NCBI GenBank assembly: GCA_009829735.1
Contig: CM020618.1
Coordinates: 3,594,882 to 3,658,881 of the forward strand
Reading direction: 5' to 3'
From: Pyropia yezoensis
Taxonomy: Eukaryota; Rhodophyta; Bangiophyceae; Bangiales; Bangiaceae
DNA: 64,000 bases
Every line of letters starts with the position of its first letter. Positions within the stretch are counted from its first letter, which is position 1. The translations under genes were made by a program, and so were the position numbers. Below are positions 44,323 through 53,484 of the stretch, piece by piece. The notes under the pieces were generated by a model, which searched no databases, was not told the DNA's origin, and worked only from the letters and a program-made list of their open reading frames with translations.

Positions 44323-44538
44323 CTCCTGTATACCGCGTACGAGTGGGACCGGGACGCGGCGGCGGCGGCGGCGGCGGGCACCGCCCCGGGCATCCCCACC
44401 CCCCGCCGGGACATTGACCTGACCGGCGCCTGCTGGGCGCGCGTGTACGTGCCGTTGCTGGTGGAGGGGGTGGCCAGAACGCCACAGGGAGGCCCAAAGG
44501 CGGCGGCTGTCACGGCCGGCGCCGTAAAGAGCAGTTGA
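44323..44538 (+). CDS. C-terminal coding fragment, unknown
   Basis: The frame reads LLYTAYEWDRD, an Ala run, then GTAPGIPTPRRDIDLTGACW and ARVYVPLLVEGVARTPQGG, and stops at TGA 44536. The balanced composition after the Ala run suggests real coding sequence. An N-terminal part may lie upstream, interrupted by the G-rich tract. Family not recognised. Confidence 0.4.
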   Translation, partial: LLYTAYEWDRDAAAAAAAGTAPGIPTPRRDIDLTGACWARVYVPLLVEGVARTPQGGPKAAAVTAGAVKSS

Positions 44539-44625
44539 GGCACCCCTTCCCCCTCCTCCCCCCCCTCCCCCTGGCGGGGGCGCGCCCAGCAGCCCCGCTG
44601 GCCCCCGTGGCGCCGCTGCCGCCGT

Positions 44626-45120
44626 TCACACCCCCACCGCGCGCGTCCGCGTCCGCGCGCCCGCCCCCACCGCCCACCGCAGCCGCCAGAGGACCGCATC
44701 CGGCGCGGGTCGTCGCCGGCCGACCGCCGCCGCAGGCGCGGCGGGGCGCCCCCGCCTCCCCATCACCCCGAAAAGGGAGGACGGCAGGTGCGCCGACCCG
44801 TACACCGCCACCCGCGCCCGCTCCGCCTTTCTGAGCTTATCCGGCAGCAGGAGCTTGGCTGGCGCGCGGACGGCGCGGAACTCGTGGCGCAGCAGCGCCT
44901 CGATGCCCCCCGCCCGGTGGCCGCCGAGGGCGCGGGACCAGCGGTTGCCACTGACGGCGGTGAGCTCCGGCGAGAGCGGCAGCACATTGAGGGAGGCGGC
45001 CAGCCACAGCGCCGCGCCAGCCGCGGCGGCGGCAGGCGTGGCCAGCCCCACCAGGTCGTCGGCACAGGCGTAGGCGGCCCGCACAGAGGCGGGGGAGGCG
45101 TGGGCGCCCAGTAGGCGGGT
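44626..45120 (-). CDS. Unknown protein, C-terminal part
   Basis: On the - strand: LLGAHASPASVRAAYACADD, LVGLATPAAAAAGAALWLAA, SLNVLPLSPELTAVSGNRWS and LLRHEFRAVRAPAKLLLPDK. The mix of charged and hydrophobic residues looks like a folded protein with one possible membrane segment (ATPAAAAAGAALWLAASLNV). The N-terminal side fades into Arg/Gly/Pro-rich sequence, where an intron boundary is likely. Family not recognised. Confidence 0.4.
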   Translation of the reverse strand, partial: TRLLGAHASPASVRAAYACADDLVGLATPAAAAAGAALWLAASLNVLPLSPELTAVSGNRWSRALGGHRAGGIEALLRHEFRAVRAPAKLLLPDKLRKAERARVAVYGSAHLPSSLFGVMGRRGRPAAPAAAVGRRRPAPDAVLWRLRWAVGAGARTRTRAVGV

Positions 45121-45240
45121 GGTGGTGGTGGTGGCGGCGGCAACGGCGGCGGCGGCGGATGGGGCGGGGGCGGCGGGGGTGGCGCGGCGGGGCGGCGGCC
45201 CCCGCCACCCACGCGGGGAGGCGCAACGGCGGCGGCGGCG

Positions 45241-45426
45241 GTGACGGCGGCGACGGCGGCAGCGACGGCGGCGTCCGCCACTGCCTTCGCCGAGGCGTTT
45301 GCGGCGCAGGTGGGCATCCGCGGCGTTCTTTCCCGTCCGTGGCCCACCCTCAGCGGCGGCCAGGCGGCGCGCGCCGCGCTGGCCGTTGCCGTTGGCCTTT
45401 GCCCAGACGTGCTGCTGCTGGACGAG
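45241..45426 (+). CDS. ABC-ATPase exon fragment (signature motif and Walker B)
   Basis: The frame reads ATAFAEAFAAQVGIRGVLSR, PWPTLSGGQAARAALAVAVG and LCPDVLLLDE. LSGGQ is the ABC signature and LLLDE the Walker B with catalytic Glu. Spacing between them is normal for ABC domains, most like the soluble ABCF type. The exon ends GACGAG|GTGACG, a good splice donor. The Walker A half and the D/H-loop half were not found nearby, so this is either one exon of a split gene or a relic. Confidence 0.5.
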
Positions 45427-45530
45427 GTGACGGGAGGGGGGGGAGGGGGGGTGCCGCCACCACCGCCGCCACCCGCCGCCGCCGCCGCCGCCGCCGCCGT
45501 CCCCGCGGGTGTGGGGGGCGCGCATTGGCT

Positions 45531-45564
45531 GGGGGGGGGGGGGGGGGGGGGGGGGGTGGGGGGC

Positions 45565-45611
<47 letters not shown>
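45531..45611 (+). repeat. Poly-G tract
   Basis: The tract ends in an uninterrupted run of 45 G (45567-45611), preceded by shorter runs. If the ABC exon call is right it lies in the following intron. Confidence 0.85.
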
Positions 45612-45612
<1 letters not shown>

Positions 45613-46722
45613 GCTCGTCTTGTGGCGGGGCGGGCCCAGCCAGTGGTCCGTGCTGGGCGGCGTCGTCGGCCTGGGCGGTGTGGGGCGCGCGTCCTGGCCT
45701 GCGCACCGGCGCTGGTGCGGGTGTGGCGGGTGCCTTTGTGGGGAGCGACCTGCCCAACCGCACGCTGCGGATGCGGCCTGCGCCGAGCGGTCGCCCGCGA
45801 CGCGGCGGGGACGCAGGGAGGGCCCGCACAGACGGCGGTTGACTGGGCGAGGTGGACGAAGAAGACACTACAGACAAGCCCAAAGAAAGAATGACTATGT
45901 GCACATAGTAAGGAGGGAGACGCAGTTGTCGCAGGCAAACAGCCACCTTGCAGGACGTGAATAGCAGCAAAAAAAAAAAGGAGAAAATGGAAGGGGAGAA
46001 CAGGAACGTCGGCACGGGGCGGCAGCGCAGCGCATCTTAAAGCCTGTCAAAAAATTCTTGTTTTCTGGGGTGATCCGGGCCGTGCAAGCTCTTGCACACC
46101 CCCCCTCACGGCATGATAGACGCCGATTTTTCCCCGTTTTCTTGCTTTTTGCCTTGAGCACACTCGGCGATCCTCGGTCACGAGCAGCCTCGGTACGGCC
46201 GGAAGCGCATGAAGCCCCATAGCACTCATCGTGAAGCGCTGTACGCGACCGACGATCGCCCTGGTCAGCGTCTGGCGTTATGCAACTGCGCTTTAGAATC
46301 GTGCGCACTTTTGCTTCGACGAAGCAGAAAACTGCACGAGAGGGCTGTCCGACGGGGCTGCACAGAAGAATCTCCCCGCCTTGCTCGATGACTTGGGCAT
46401 GAGCTCTGACCAATAGAACGTTCCATCCATAAGAGAACAGCGCGCCCACTCTTTCTATTGGTCGAAAAACCTAGAAACAGCAACTATGGTGTCAGTGATC
46501 CTGGCGGAGATTTTTCACACGTCGAGCAAGAACTTGCTTTGCTCGAGCAGAAAAGCAAGTCTCTGCTCGAGCTGATCATTTTTGTGTTCGAGTAGGGCAA
46601 GGTTTTGCATTGCAGAGCAAAAACATTGGCCAGAATCGGGCTTGTTTCTTGACACGGGATAAGCAGTGCAGCGCAGCGCAGTCAGCGTGCAGAGAGGGCG
46701 GGGGTGGCAGACCCGCACCGCC
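45612..46722. other. Host intergenic region
   Basis: GC content falls towards the right. Around 46500-46610 the phrase GCTCGAGCAGAAAAGCAAG and close variants recur (TTGCTTTGCTCGAGCA, CTCTGCTCGAGCTGA). No gene was recognised. It lies downstream of the - strand gene at 46723. Confidence 0.35.
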
Positions 46723-47514
46723 TCACATCCCATCGCGCATATTGGACGTGTCGTACAGCACCAGGCTCACGTCGCTCTTGGCGTCGAGCGTCACGCCCTT
46801 GACGACGCGTGCCGGGGGCCCCAGGTGGTAGGGCGCCTTGCGCACGTTGATCGCCTGGATCCCCTCCGGCCGCTCCGCGTTGTTCGCCAGCCCGTGGTTG
46901 TTCAACGCCACCCAGTCCACCCCGTGAAGCTCGATGGCGCCCAAAAAGTCCCACGGCCCCCGCACGCCACACTCTTGGAACCCGTACCACGAGACCACAA
47001 TCTGCGCCTTGGGGAGGGCCTCGATTGTCTCGATGCTCCCATTCACCACCACCGCCCCCGTGTCCTTGTACGCCTCCACCAGCCGCCCCTGCGGCAGCTC
47101 CGGCTGCGTATCCACACACGTCGCCGACAGGCCGCCGAGGGTCTCAAACATCAGCTGCTTGTACACCATGTACGAGAGGCAAGTGATGTTGTGGGGGCAG
47201 TCGTCGGGCTGCCGCTCCAGCACCACCCCCGTGAAGCGCCCATCGATGGCACTGTTAACGACACGGATGCGGGGGGTGGGGTCCTCCGCTGCCCCCGCGT
47301 CAGCTGCCCCGCCGCCGCCGCCGCCGCCGCCGCTGCCGCCGCCACCTAACTCGCCGTCCCCCTCCCCGTGGCCACCGCCGCTGCCAGACCGGACGCCCGC
47401 ACCGTCAGCCGCTGCCGGCGCCGTCACCGCCGCCACCGTCGCCGCCGCCGCCGCTGTCTCGCCCGCGGCGCAGCCCCGCGACGGTTGCGCGAGCGGCGAC
47501 CACGCGGGCGACAT
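46723..47514 (-). CDS. Unknown conserved-looking protein (263 aa)
   Basis: An ATG at 47514 opens a frame ending at TGA 46723. The first 85 residues are Ala/Gly-rich. From about residue 90 the sequence has normal composition: TPRIRVVNSAIDGRFTGVVL, DDCPHNITCLSYMVYKQLMF, KAQIVVSWYGFQECGVRGPW, DFLGAIELHGVDWVALNNHG and VVKGVTLDAKSDVSLVLYDT. Two Cys pairs and an NIT glycosylation-type site would suit a secreted or lumenal protein, but no signal peptide is clear. The antisense frame reads like a mirror and is rejected. The true N-terminus may include an upstream exon. Family not recognised. Confidence 0.6.
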   Translation of the reverse strand: MSPAWSPLAQPSRGCAAGETAAAAATVAAVTAPAAADGAGVRSGSGGGHGEGDGELGGGGSGGGGGGGGAADAGAAEDPTPRIRVVNSAIDGRFTGVVLERQPDDCPHNITCLSYMVYKQLMFETLGGLSATCVDTQPELPQGRLVEAYKDTGAVVVNGSIETIEALPKAQIVVSWYGFQECGVRGPWDFLGAIELHGVDWVALNNHGLANNAERPEGIQAINVRKAPYHLGPPARVVKGVTLDAKSDVSLVLYDTSNMRDGM

Positions 47515-48041
47515 TGCCCATCCTCCTCATCCTCCTCATCCTCCGCGCCGTCCGCCGCCGGGTGGTCTTTGGTGCCGCCCGGGCTCGCCGCCGCCGCCGC
47601 CGCCGCCGCGGATGCGACGGGGGGCCGGGCGGTTGGAGGCGCCGCCGACGCCGACGGAGGGGGCGGGTCGGACGGTGGCCCCTCCCGCCGCTCTGTGGCA
47701 GACACCGGCTCGTCCGCACCGTCCCCCCCGCCGCCCGCCGCCTCCGCCGCTGACGCGGGGCGGCCGGGCGACGGCCCCGCTGCGGCACGCGCGCCTTCCT
47801 CCCCGTCGGCGTCGGCCCCCTCCCCCCGCCCACGCCCCGCCCGCCGCCTCGCCCGCCGCCGGGCCTCCCGGTCCGGGCTGGTTGCAGCCGCATCGGGCAG
47901 TATTGCCGCCATCAGCCCCGCCACGTCGCCGGCGGCAGGGGCGGCAGGAGTGAGTGTCGTGGCCGCCACAACGGGTGCCGCCGCCGCAGACGATGCCGCG
48001 GCGGGAGCGCCCGGCAGCGGCGGGACCGCCGCCGCGGCGGC
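47515..48041. other. Low-complexity GC-rich region
   Basis: Frames are open on both strands because of GCC/CCG-type composition. Most encode runs of Ala, Pro, Arg and Gly. It may be the 5' part of the neighbouring - strand gene, but I see no motif that decides this. Confidence 0.3.
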
Positions 48042-48044
48042 CTA

Positions 48045-48103
48045 GGCGGGCCCCGCCGCGGCCGGGACCGCCGCGGCCGGTGCGGGCACGGCCGCCTCGG
48101 CGT

Positions 48104-48134
<31 letters not shown>

Positions 48135-49287
48135 TGACGCGGGCGACGCGGCGGGCGCCGCCGCCCCGGGCGCGGCGGACGCCGCCCCGGGCGTCGCCGC
48201 TGCCAGCGGGGCTGCGGCGGGCGAAGCGAGGGCGGCGGGGGCGGCGGCAGCCTCGGGCGCGGCCGCCGTTGTCGCCGCCCAGGCGGGCGGGGTGGGGGCA
48301 GTGGCCACCACCGGCAGCGCCTACGCTACCTGGGCGGGGGCGGCCTTCGCGAGCGACAACCCCACCGCGTCAGCACCGGCCAGAACAGCAGCCGCCGGGA
48401 CGGCCGCGGCCGCCGCGGGCGCCGTCGTCCCCGCCACAGCGGGCACCGCTACCGCGGGCACCGCCATCACGCGCACCGCCGCGTGGGCGGGCACTGCCGC
48501 CACAGCGAATGCCGCCGCAGCCGGGGCCGCAGCCGCGGCCGTCGCCTCTCTAGCGCCAATAGACGGCGTCACCGCCACCGCCGGCACAGTGGCGGAGGCG
48601 GGCACTGGCGGCACCGCGGCGGCCGCGGCGTCGGGGTGCGCGCCCCGTGGCGCTGCGGCGAGCGGCAAGGCCGTGACCGTCGCTGGCTCGGACAGATTAG
48701 CCGCTGGTGCGGCAGCTGGCACCGCTGGTGCGAACGCCAGTACGGCTGGTGCGGCCACCGGCATGGCTGGTGCGGCCGCCGGCACGGCTGGCGCAGCCCC
48801 TGGCACGGCTGGTGCAGCCGCTGGCGCGGCTGGTGCGGCCGCCAGCACGGCGGGTGCGGCCGCTGGCACGGCGGGTGCGGCCGCGACTGCGGCTGCCGTC
48901 GGCGCCAGGCCAGCCGCCGAAGGCGCCAGGCCGGCCACCGACGCCGCCCGGGCGGCCGCCACCGCGGCCGCCGGGACCGCCGCGTCCAACGCCGCGGCAC
49001 CCGCTGGTGCCGGCGGGACCTCCAGCTCCGCCGCCGCGAGCACGGATGGCGCGGCGGCGCCCGCCGCCGACGCCACGGCCGCGCCCGTGCCGTCGGGCAG
49101 TCCCCCCCCCACGGGAAGAGGTGGCGCCGCCGCCACCGCTGCCGCCGCGGCCATGGTGCTCGCCGCCACGGGCGGCAGCGCGTCCAGCGCGAACGCGTCC
49201 GCGGCGGGGGGCGGCGCCGCGCCGGGCGCCGCCGCCGCCGTCGACCCCTCCGCTCGGGTGACTGCCGGCCGCGACGCCGCTATCGAC
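48045..49287 (+). CDS. Alanine-rich open region, possible repeat protein
   Basis: A + strand frame stays open for most of this stretch and encodes mainly Ala, Gly and Thr, including nine AGAAxGT-like heptapeptides from the 21-bp repeat. The - strand is also open and Ala-rich, so the frame could be a composition artefact. The right end meets element C gag sequence in the same frame, which is chance or fusion. Confidence 0.25.
48703..48891 (+). repeat. 21-bp minisatellite, nine units
   Basis: Units such as GCTGGTGCGGCCACCGGCATG follow each other without gaps; each of nine copies differs by a few bases. The length is a multiple of three, so copy changes would keep the frame. Confidence 0.85.
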
Positions 49288-49465
49288 AGAGGCTCGAAGC
49301 GGGACATCTGGCAGGCTCTTTGTCTCAAGACCTACTCGGATCTTGAGTCTGTCATGACTGACGCTCTGCGCGTGGAGGCTGGCAAGGCTGGGGCCTCGAC
49401 GCACCTCGGCGGCACATCTGCGAGGCCATCCACGACGGGTGTCATTCCCATGGATATCTCCAGCA
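49288..49465 (+). repeat. Extra gag module of element C, copy 1
   Basis: It matches 49652-49829 with a few differences (offset 364). It fuses the alanine-rich host region to the element. Confidence 0.7.
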
Positions 49466-50220
49466 GTATCGCTTGCACATTCCTCGACGGCGAAGCGTTC
49501 GACTCGTGGAAGATCTACAGTCCAGGCGGCACGAGACAAGCTGCACTCGTGGCGCCAAATCAAAGACGTCGGAACGTTCAGCTCGACGCTTCTGAGCGTC
49601 CTCTTGGACATCCCTGACATCACGGAAGCCGAGAAGATTGACAGCTACACCCGAGGCTGGAAGCGGGACATCTGGCAGGCTCTATGTCTCAAGACCTACT
49701 CGGATCTTGAATCTGTCATGACTGACGCTCTGCGCGTGGAGGCTGGCAAGGCTGGGGCCTCGACGCACCTCGGCGGCACATCTGCGAGGCCATCCACGAC
49801 GGGTGTCATTCCCATGGATATCTCCAGCATCAAAGTCGAGAAACTCACGCCTGAAGAGCGTCAGCGCTGCATGTGTGAAGGCCTCTGCCTCCGCTGCCGT
49901 GAGAAAGGACATATTCCCAAGGACTGCCCAAGAGGCCAGCGGAACTGAAGCAGCAACCGTCATCAAAACCGGTGCCAGACGCTTCTTCGGTTCCTGAAAA
50001 CATGTCGTCACCATTTGAAGGCCCGCGTCTCGGGCTTCTGCTTTCTACTGCCTCTGTCAATGGACAGCTTGTTAAGGTGCTGTTTGACGACGGATCTCCC
50101 ATTAACATCGTATCAAGGCGCCTCGTGAATACATTGAATGTGACCACAAAAGAAACGGACTTCGCGGCTAACATGCCCGATGGCCGCGCCCACGTCCTCG
50201 CAGAGACCACTGAACCCTGA
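49439..50220 (+). pseudogene. gag end and protease of element C, first series
   Basis: A gag helical region (TRGWKRDIWQALCLKTYSDL) is followed by the zinc knuckle CLRCREKGHIPKDC (CX2CX4HX4C). A protease-like region reads VNGQLVKVLFDDGSPINIVS. It is broken, with a few breaks. Most of it is repeated exactly at 51358-52111. Confidence 0.65.
49467..50220 (+). repeat. 754-bp direct repeat, copy 1
   Basis: Identical by eye to 51358-52111 (offset 1891). Beyond 50220 the two copies differ at about one base in ten. Confidence 0.85.
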
Positions 50221-50523
50221 CAGATTCTCATCGGTCCATACCAAGAACGCCTTCGGTTTGCTGCATACGATCTAAGAGCGTACGACATCATCCCCGGAAA
50301 GAAATGGCGTGATGACCAGGAAGCCAAAATCAACAACGAGAAGAACAAGATCTCCTCCAAGTTTAACGAAAAAAACATCTCCATCACTGCCTCCCTCAAG
50401 AACCACCAAGGCCTGATAAGTAGGCAACGCCTCGCCAAGGACCTTATACAAAAATATCCTGTCTTCGCCATTTACCTGCAATCCGAAGATCCTTCAAGCA
50501 CCTTTGACATCAATGCAATCAAA

Positions 50524-51279
50524 ATGGGAACAGTTGAAGCCAAAAATGACGTCCCAGGGATTCTCAAGGAGTCCGCCGACGTCGTCCTAGAAGAGCTTCC
50601 GGATGGACTTTCTCCTGAACGCATTCACAAGTTTAGCGTCAAGCTTACGGAGGACGCTCAACGACGTCGCAGGGGCATTTATTGCCTATTTGAGTGGAAG
50701 CTCGATGAACTTAATCCACAACTTGCAACCCTCATACGAAAGGGGTTCATCCAACCAAGTGCCTCACCTTGGGGCTCTTCTGTACTCTTTGCCGCGAAGA
50801 AGGACGGTGGCTGGCGCATGTGCATCGATTATCCAGCAATGAACAATGCCACTATCAAGAACGTATATCCCTTTCCACGAATGGACGACATCTTCGGCCA
50901 ACTGCGGAAGGCCAAGTACTTCACGAAGATCGACCTCCGATCAGGTTACCACCAGATCCGGCTGGACCCTGATCCTATCCCGCTGACGGCGTTCCGAACG
51001 AAATACTTGTTCTACGAGTTCACTGTGCTACCCATTGGGCTAGCAAATGCCCCCGCGGTCTTCATGAACCTAATGAATGACGTCGTCCGACCCTATCTTT
51101 ACGATTTCGTATGTGTCTACCTCGACGACAACCTGGTCTACTGTGAAACTTTTGAAGATCACCTTAAGCACCTTAGGCAAGCCCTGGACAAGCTGCGACA
51201 GCATAAACTCTACGCCAACTCAGCAAATGCCAATTTGCGCGAGCAGGTGTGGACTACCTCGGCCATGTCATTTCCAACG
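50524..51279 (+). pseudogene. RT remnant of element C, first series
   Basis: RT signs are [54 protein letters not shown] and VYLDDNLVYCETFEDHLKHL. The sequence ends where a new gag series begins, so RNase H and integrase are absent from this series. It is broken, with a few breaks. Confidence 0.7.
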
Positions 51280-52111
51280 AAGGCTTCCGACCATGGAAGC
51301 CTGGACAGAGCTTACAGCGTTTGTCGCGCGACTGAGTGTGCCCGACGATGCGTGCAATATCGCTTGCACATTCCTCGACGGCGAAGCGTTCGACTCGTGG
51401 AAGATCTACAGTCCAGGCGGCACGAGACAAGCTGCACTCGTGGCGCCAAATCAAAGACGTCGGAACGTTCAGCTCGACGCTTCTGAGCGTCCTCTTGGAC
51501 ATCCCTGACATCACGGAAGCCGAGAAGATTGACAGCTACACCCGAGGCTGGAAGCGGGACATCTGGCAGGCTCTATGTCTCAAGACCTACTCGGATCTTG
51601 AATCTGTCATGACTGACGCTCTGCGCGTGGAGGCTGGCAAGGCTGGGGCCTCGACGCACCTCGGCGGCACATCTGCGAGGCCATCCACGACGGGTGTCAT
51701 TCCCATGGATATCTCCAGCATCAAAGTCGAGAAACTCACGCCTGAAGAGCGTCAGCGCTGCATGTGTGAAGGCCTCTGCCTCCGCTGCCGTGAGAAAGGA
51801 CATATTCCCAAGGACTGCCCAAGAGGCCAGCGGAACTGAAGCAGCAACCGTCATCAAAACCGGTGCCAGACGCTTCTTCGGTTCCTGAAAACATGTCGTC
51901 ACCATTTGAAGGCCCGCGTCTCGGGCTTCTGCTTTCTACTGCCTCTGTCAATGGACAGCTTGTTAAGGTGCTGTTTGACGACGGATCTCCCATTAACATC
52001 GTATCAAGGCGCCTCGTGAATACATTGAATGTGACCACAAAAGAAACGGACTTCGCGGCTAACATGCCCGATGGCCGCGCCCACGTCCTCGCAGAGACCA
52101 CTGAACCCTGA
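51280..52111 (+). pseudogene. gag and protease of element C, second series
   Basis: It starts with EAWTELTAFVARLSVPDDAC, then repeats the gag, zinc-knuckle and protease parts of the first series. It is broken in the same way as the first series, as expected for a recent copy. Confidence 0.65.
51358..52111 (+). repeat. 754-bp direct repeat, copy 2
   Basis: Partner of 49467-50220, identical by eye. Confidence 0.85.
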
Positions 52112-52848
52112 AAGATTCACATCGGCCCATACCAGAACGCCTTCGGTTTGCTGTATGCGATCTAAGTGCGTATGACAGCATCCTTGTAAAGAAATGGCGT
52201 GACGACAAGAACGCCAGAATCAACAACAAGAAGAACAAGATCTCCTTCAAGTTTAACGAAAAAAACATCTCCATCACTGCCTCCCTCAAGAAACCCCTTG
52301 GCCTAATTAGAAGGCAACGCCTCGCCAAGGACCGTATACAAAAATATCCTGTCTTCGCCATTTACCTGCAATCCGAAGATCCTTCAAGCACCTTCGACAT
52401 CAATGCAATTAAAATGGGAGCAGCTGAATACAAGAATGATGTCCAAGAGATTCTCAAGGTGTCCGCCGACGTCTTCCCGGAAGAGCATCCCGATGGAATT
52501 CCTCTTGAACGCAGTCACAAGTTTAGCGTCGAGCTTACGGAGGACGCTCAACCACGTCGCAGTGGCACTTATTGCCTATCTGAATGGGAACAAGATGAAC
52601 TTAAGACACAACTTGCAACCCTCATGCGAAAGGGGTTCATCCAACCAAGTGCCTCACCTCGGGGCTCTTCTGTACTATTTACCGCGAAGAAGGACGGTGG
52701 CTGGCGAATGTGCATCGATTATCGAGCATTGAACAAAGCCACTATCAAGAACGCATGTCCGTTGCCAAGAATTGACGATATCTTCGGCCAACTGCGGAAG
52801 GCCAAGTACTTCACGAAGATCGACCTCCGATCAGGTTACCACCAGATC

Positions 52849-53317
52849 TGTGGCAAAAACCACATGCACACACGGCACCCAAGTTGGGGCGGTGTGCAAG
52901 GGCTGCCTCCCGTGTCGGGGGAACCGGAAGAGGTGCAAGTCGCACACACTCTGTCCCTGTTGTGGGGCAAACCCCCCACGGACAAACAAGAGGATGGTGT
53001 GTGGTCCAACAGTTTCTTGGTCGGGACGGGGACGCAGGGCCAAGCCCCGCTGTCCCTCCCCTTATCCCCCCAGGGTCCACTCAGAATCTCGCCACTCAGA
53101 ATCTCCCACCCCAGCACCTGCCCACCGGGCCACACGAAAATTCAAGACGATAAATGCATAAACCCCTCAAATCCAAGTTGGATTTACTACTAAGCTAACT
53201 ATCCCAAACTTAGGGAATATGGACCCAAATGCAGGGGGAGGAACGGATCCGGCTAGTGGCCTGCCGCCCCTTGCATGGCACGTGTTGCCCCCCTACCTGG
53301 GGGTCAATACTGCCACA
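52849..53317 (-). repeat. 3' LTR of element B (469 bp)
   Basis: It runs TGTGGCAAAAACCAC to ATACTGCCACA. It is flanked on the left by AGATC and on the right by a purine-rich tract on the - strand. Confidence 0.88.
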
Positions 53318-53331
53318 CTCCCCTCTCCTCA
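53318..53331 (-). promoter_or_regulatory. Polypurine tract of element B
   Basis: On the - strand GAGGAGAGGGGAG directly abuts the 3' LTR. Confidence 0.65.
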
Positions 53332-53484
53332 GTTCCGACCGACCCGGTCGGCCCTGTGAGGGGGTGCGTAAACGCACGTCTCGGCGTTGGGGGCGCGACT
53401 TGCTGTCCCCCATCGAGTACGTAACACGGATGTGGAGGCGGTCACGTTGACCGCCCCTCTCCTGAAGCTTGCCCACTCGGCAGC

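Noticed and set aside
46934-47953. + strand frame opposite the gene at 46723-47514
   Set aside because: Its first part mirrors the - strand protein and its second half is Pro/Arg low complexity.
48321-49328. Antisense Ala-rich frame of 335 codons
   Set aside because: Both strands are open in this GCC-type composition. Nothing marks the - strand frame as real.
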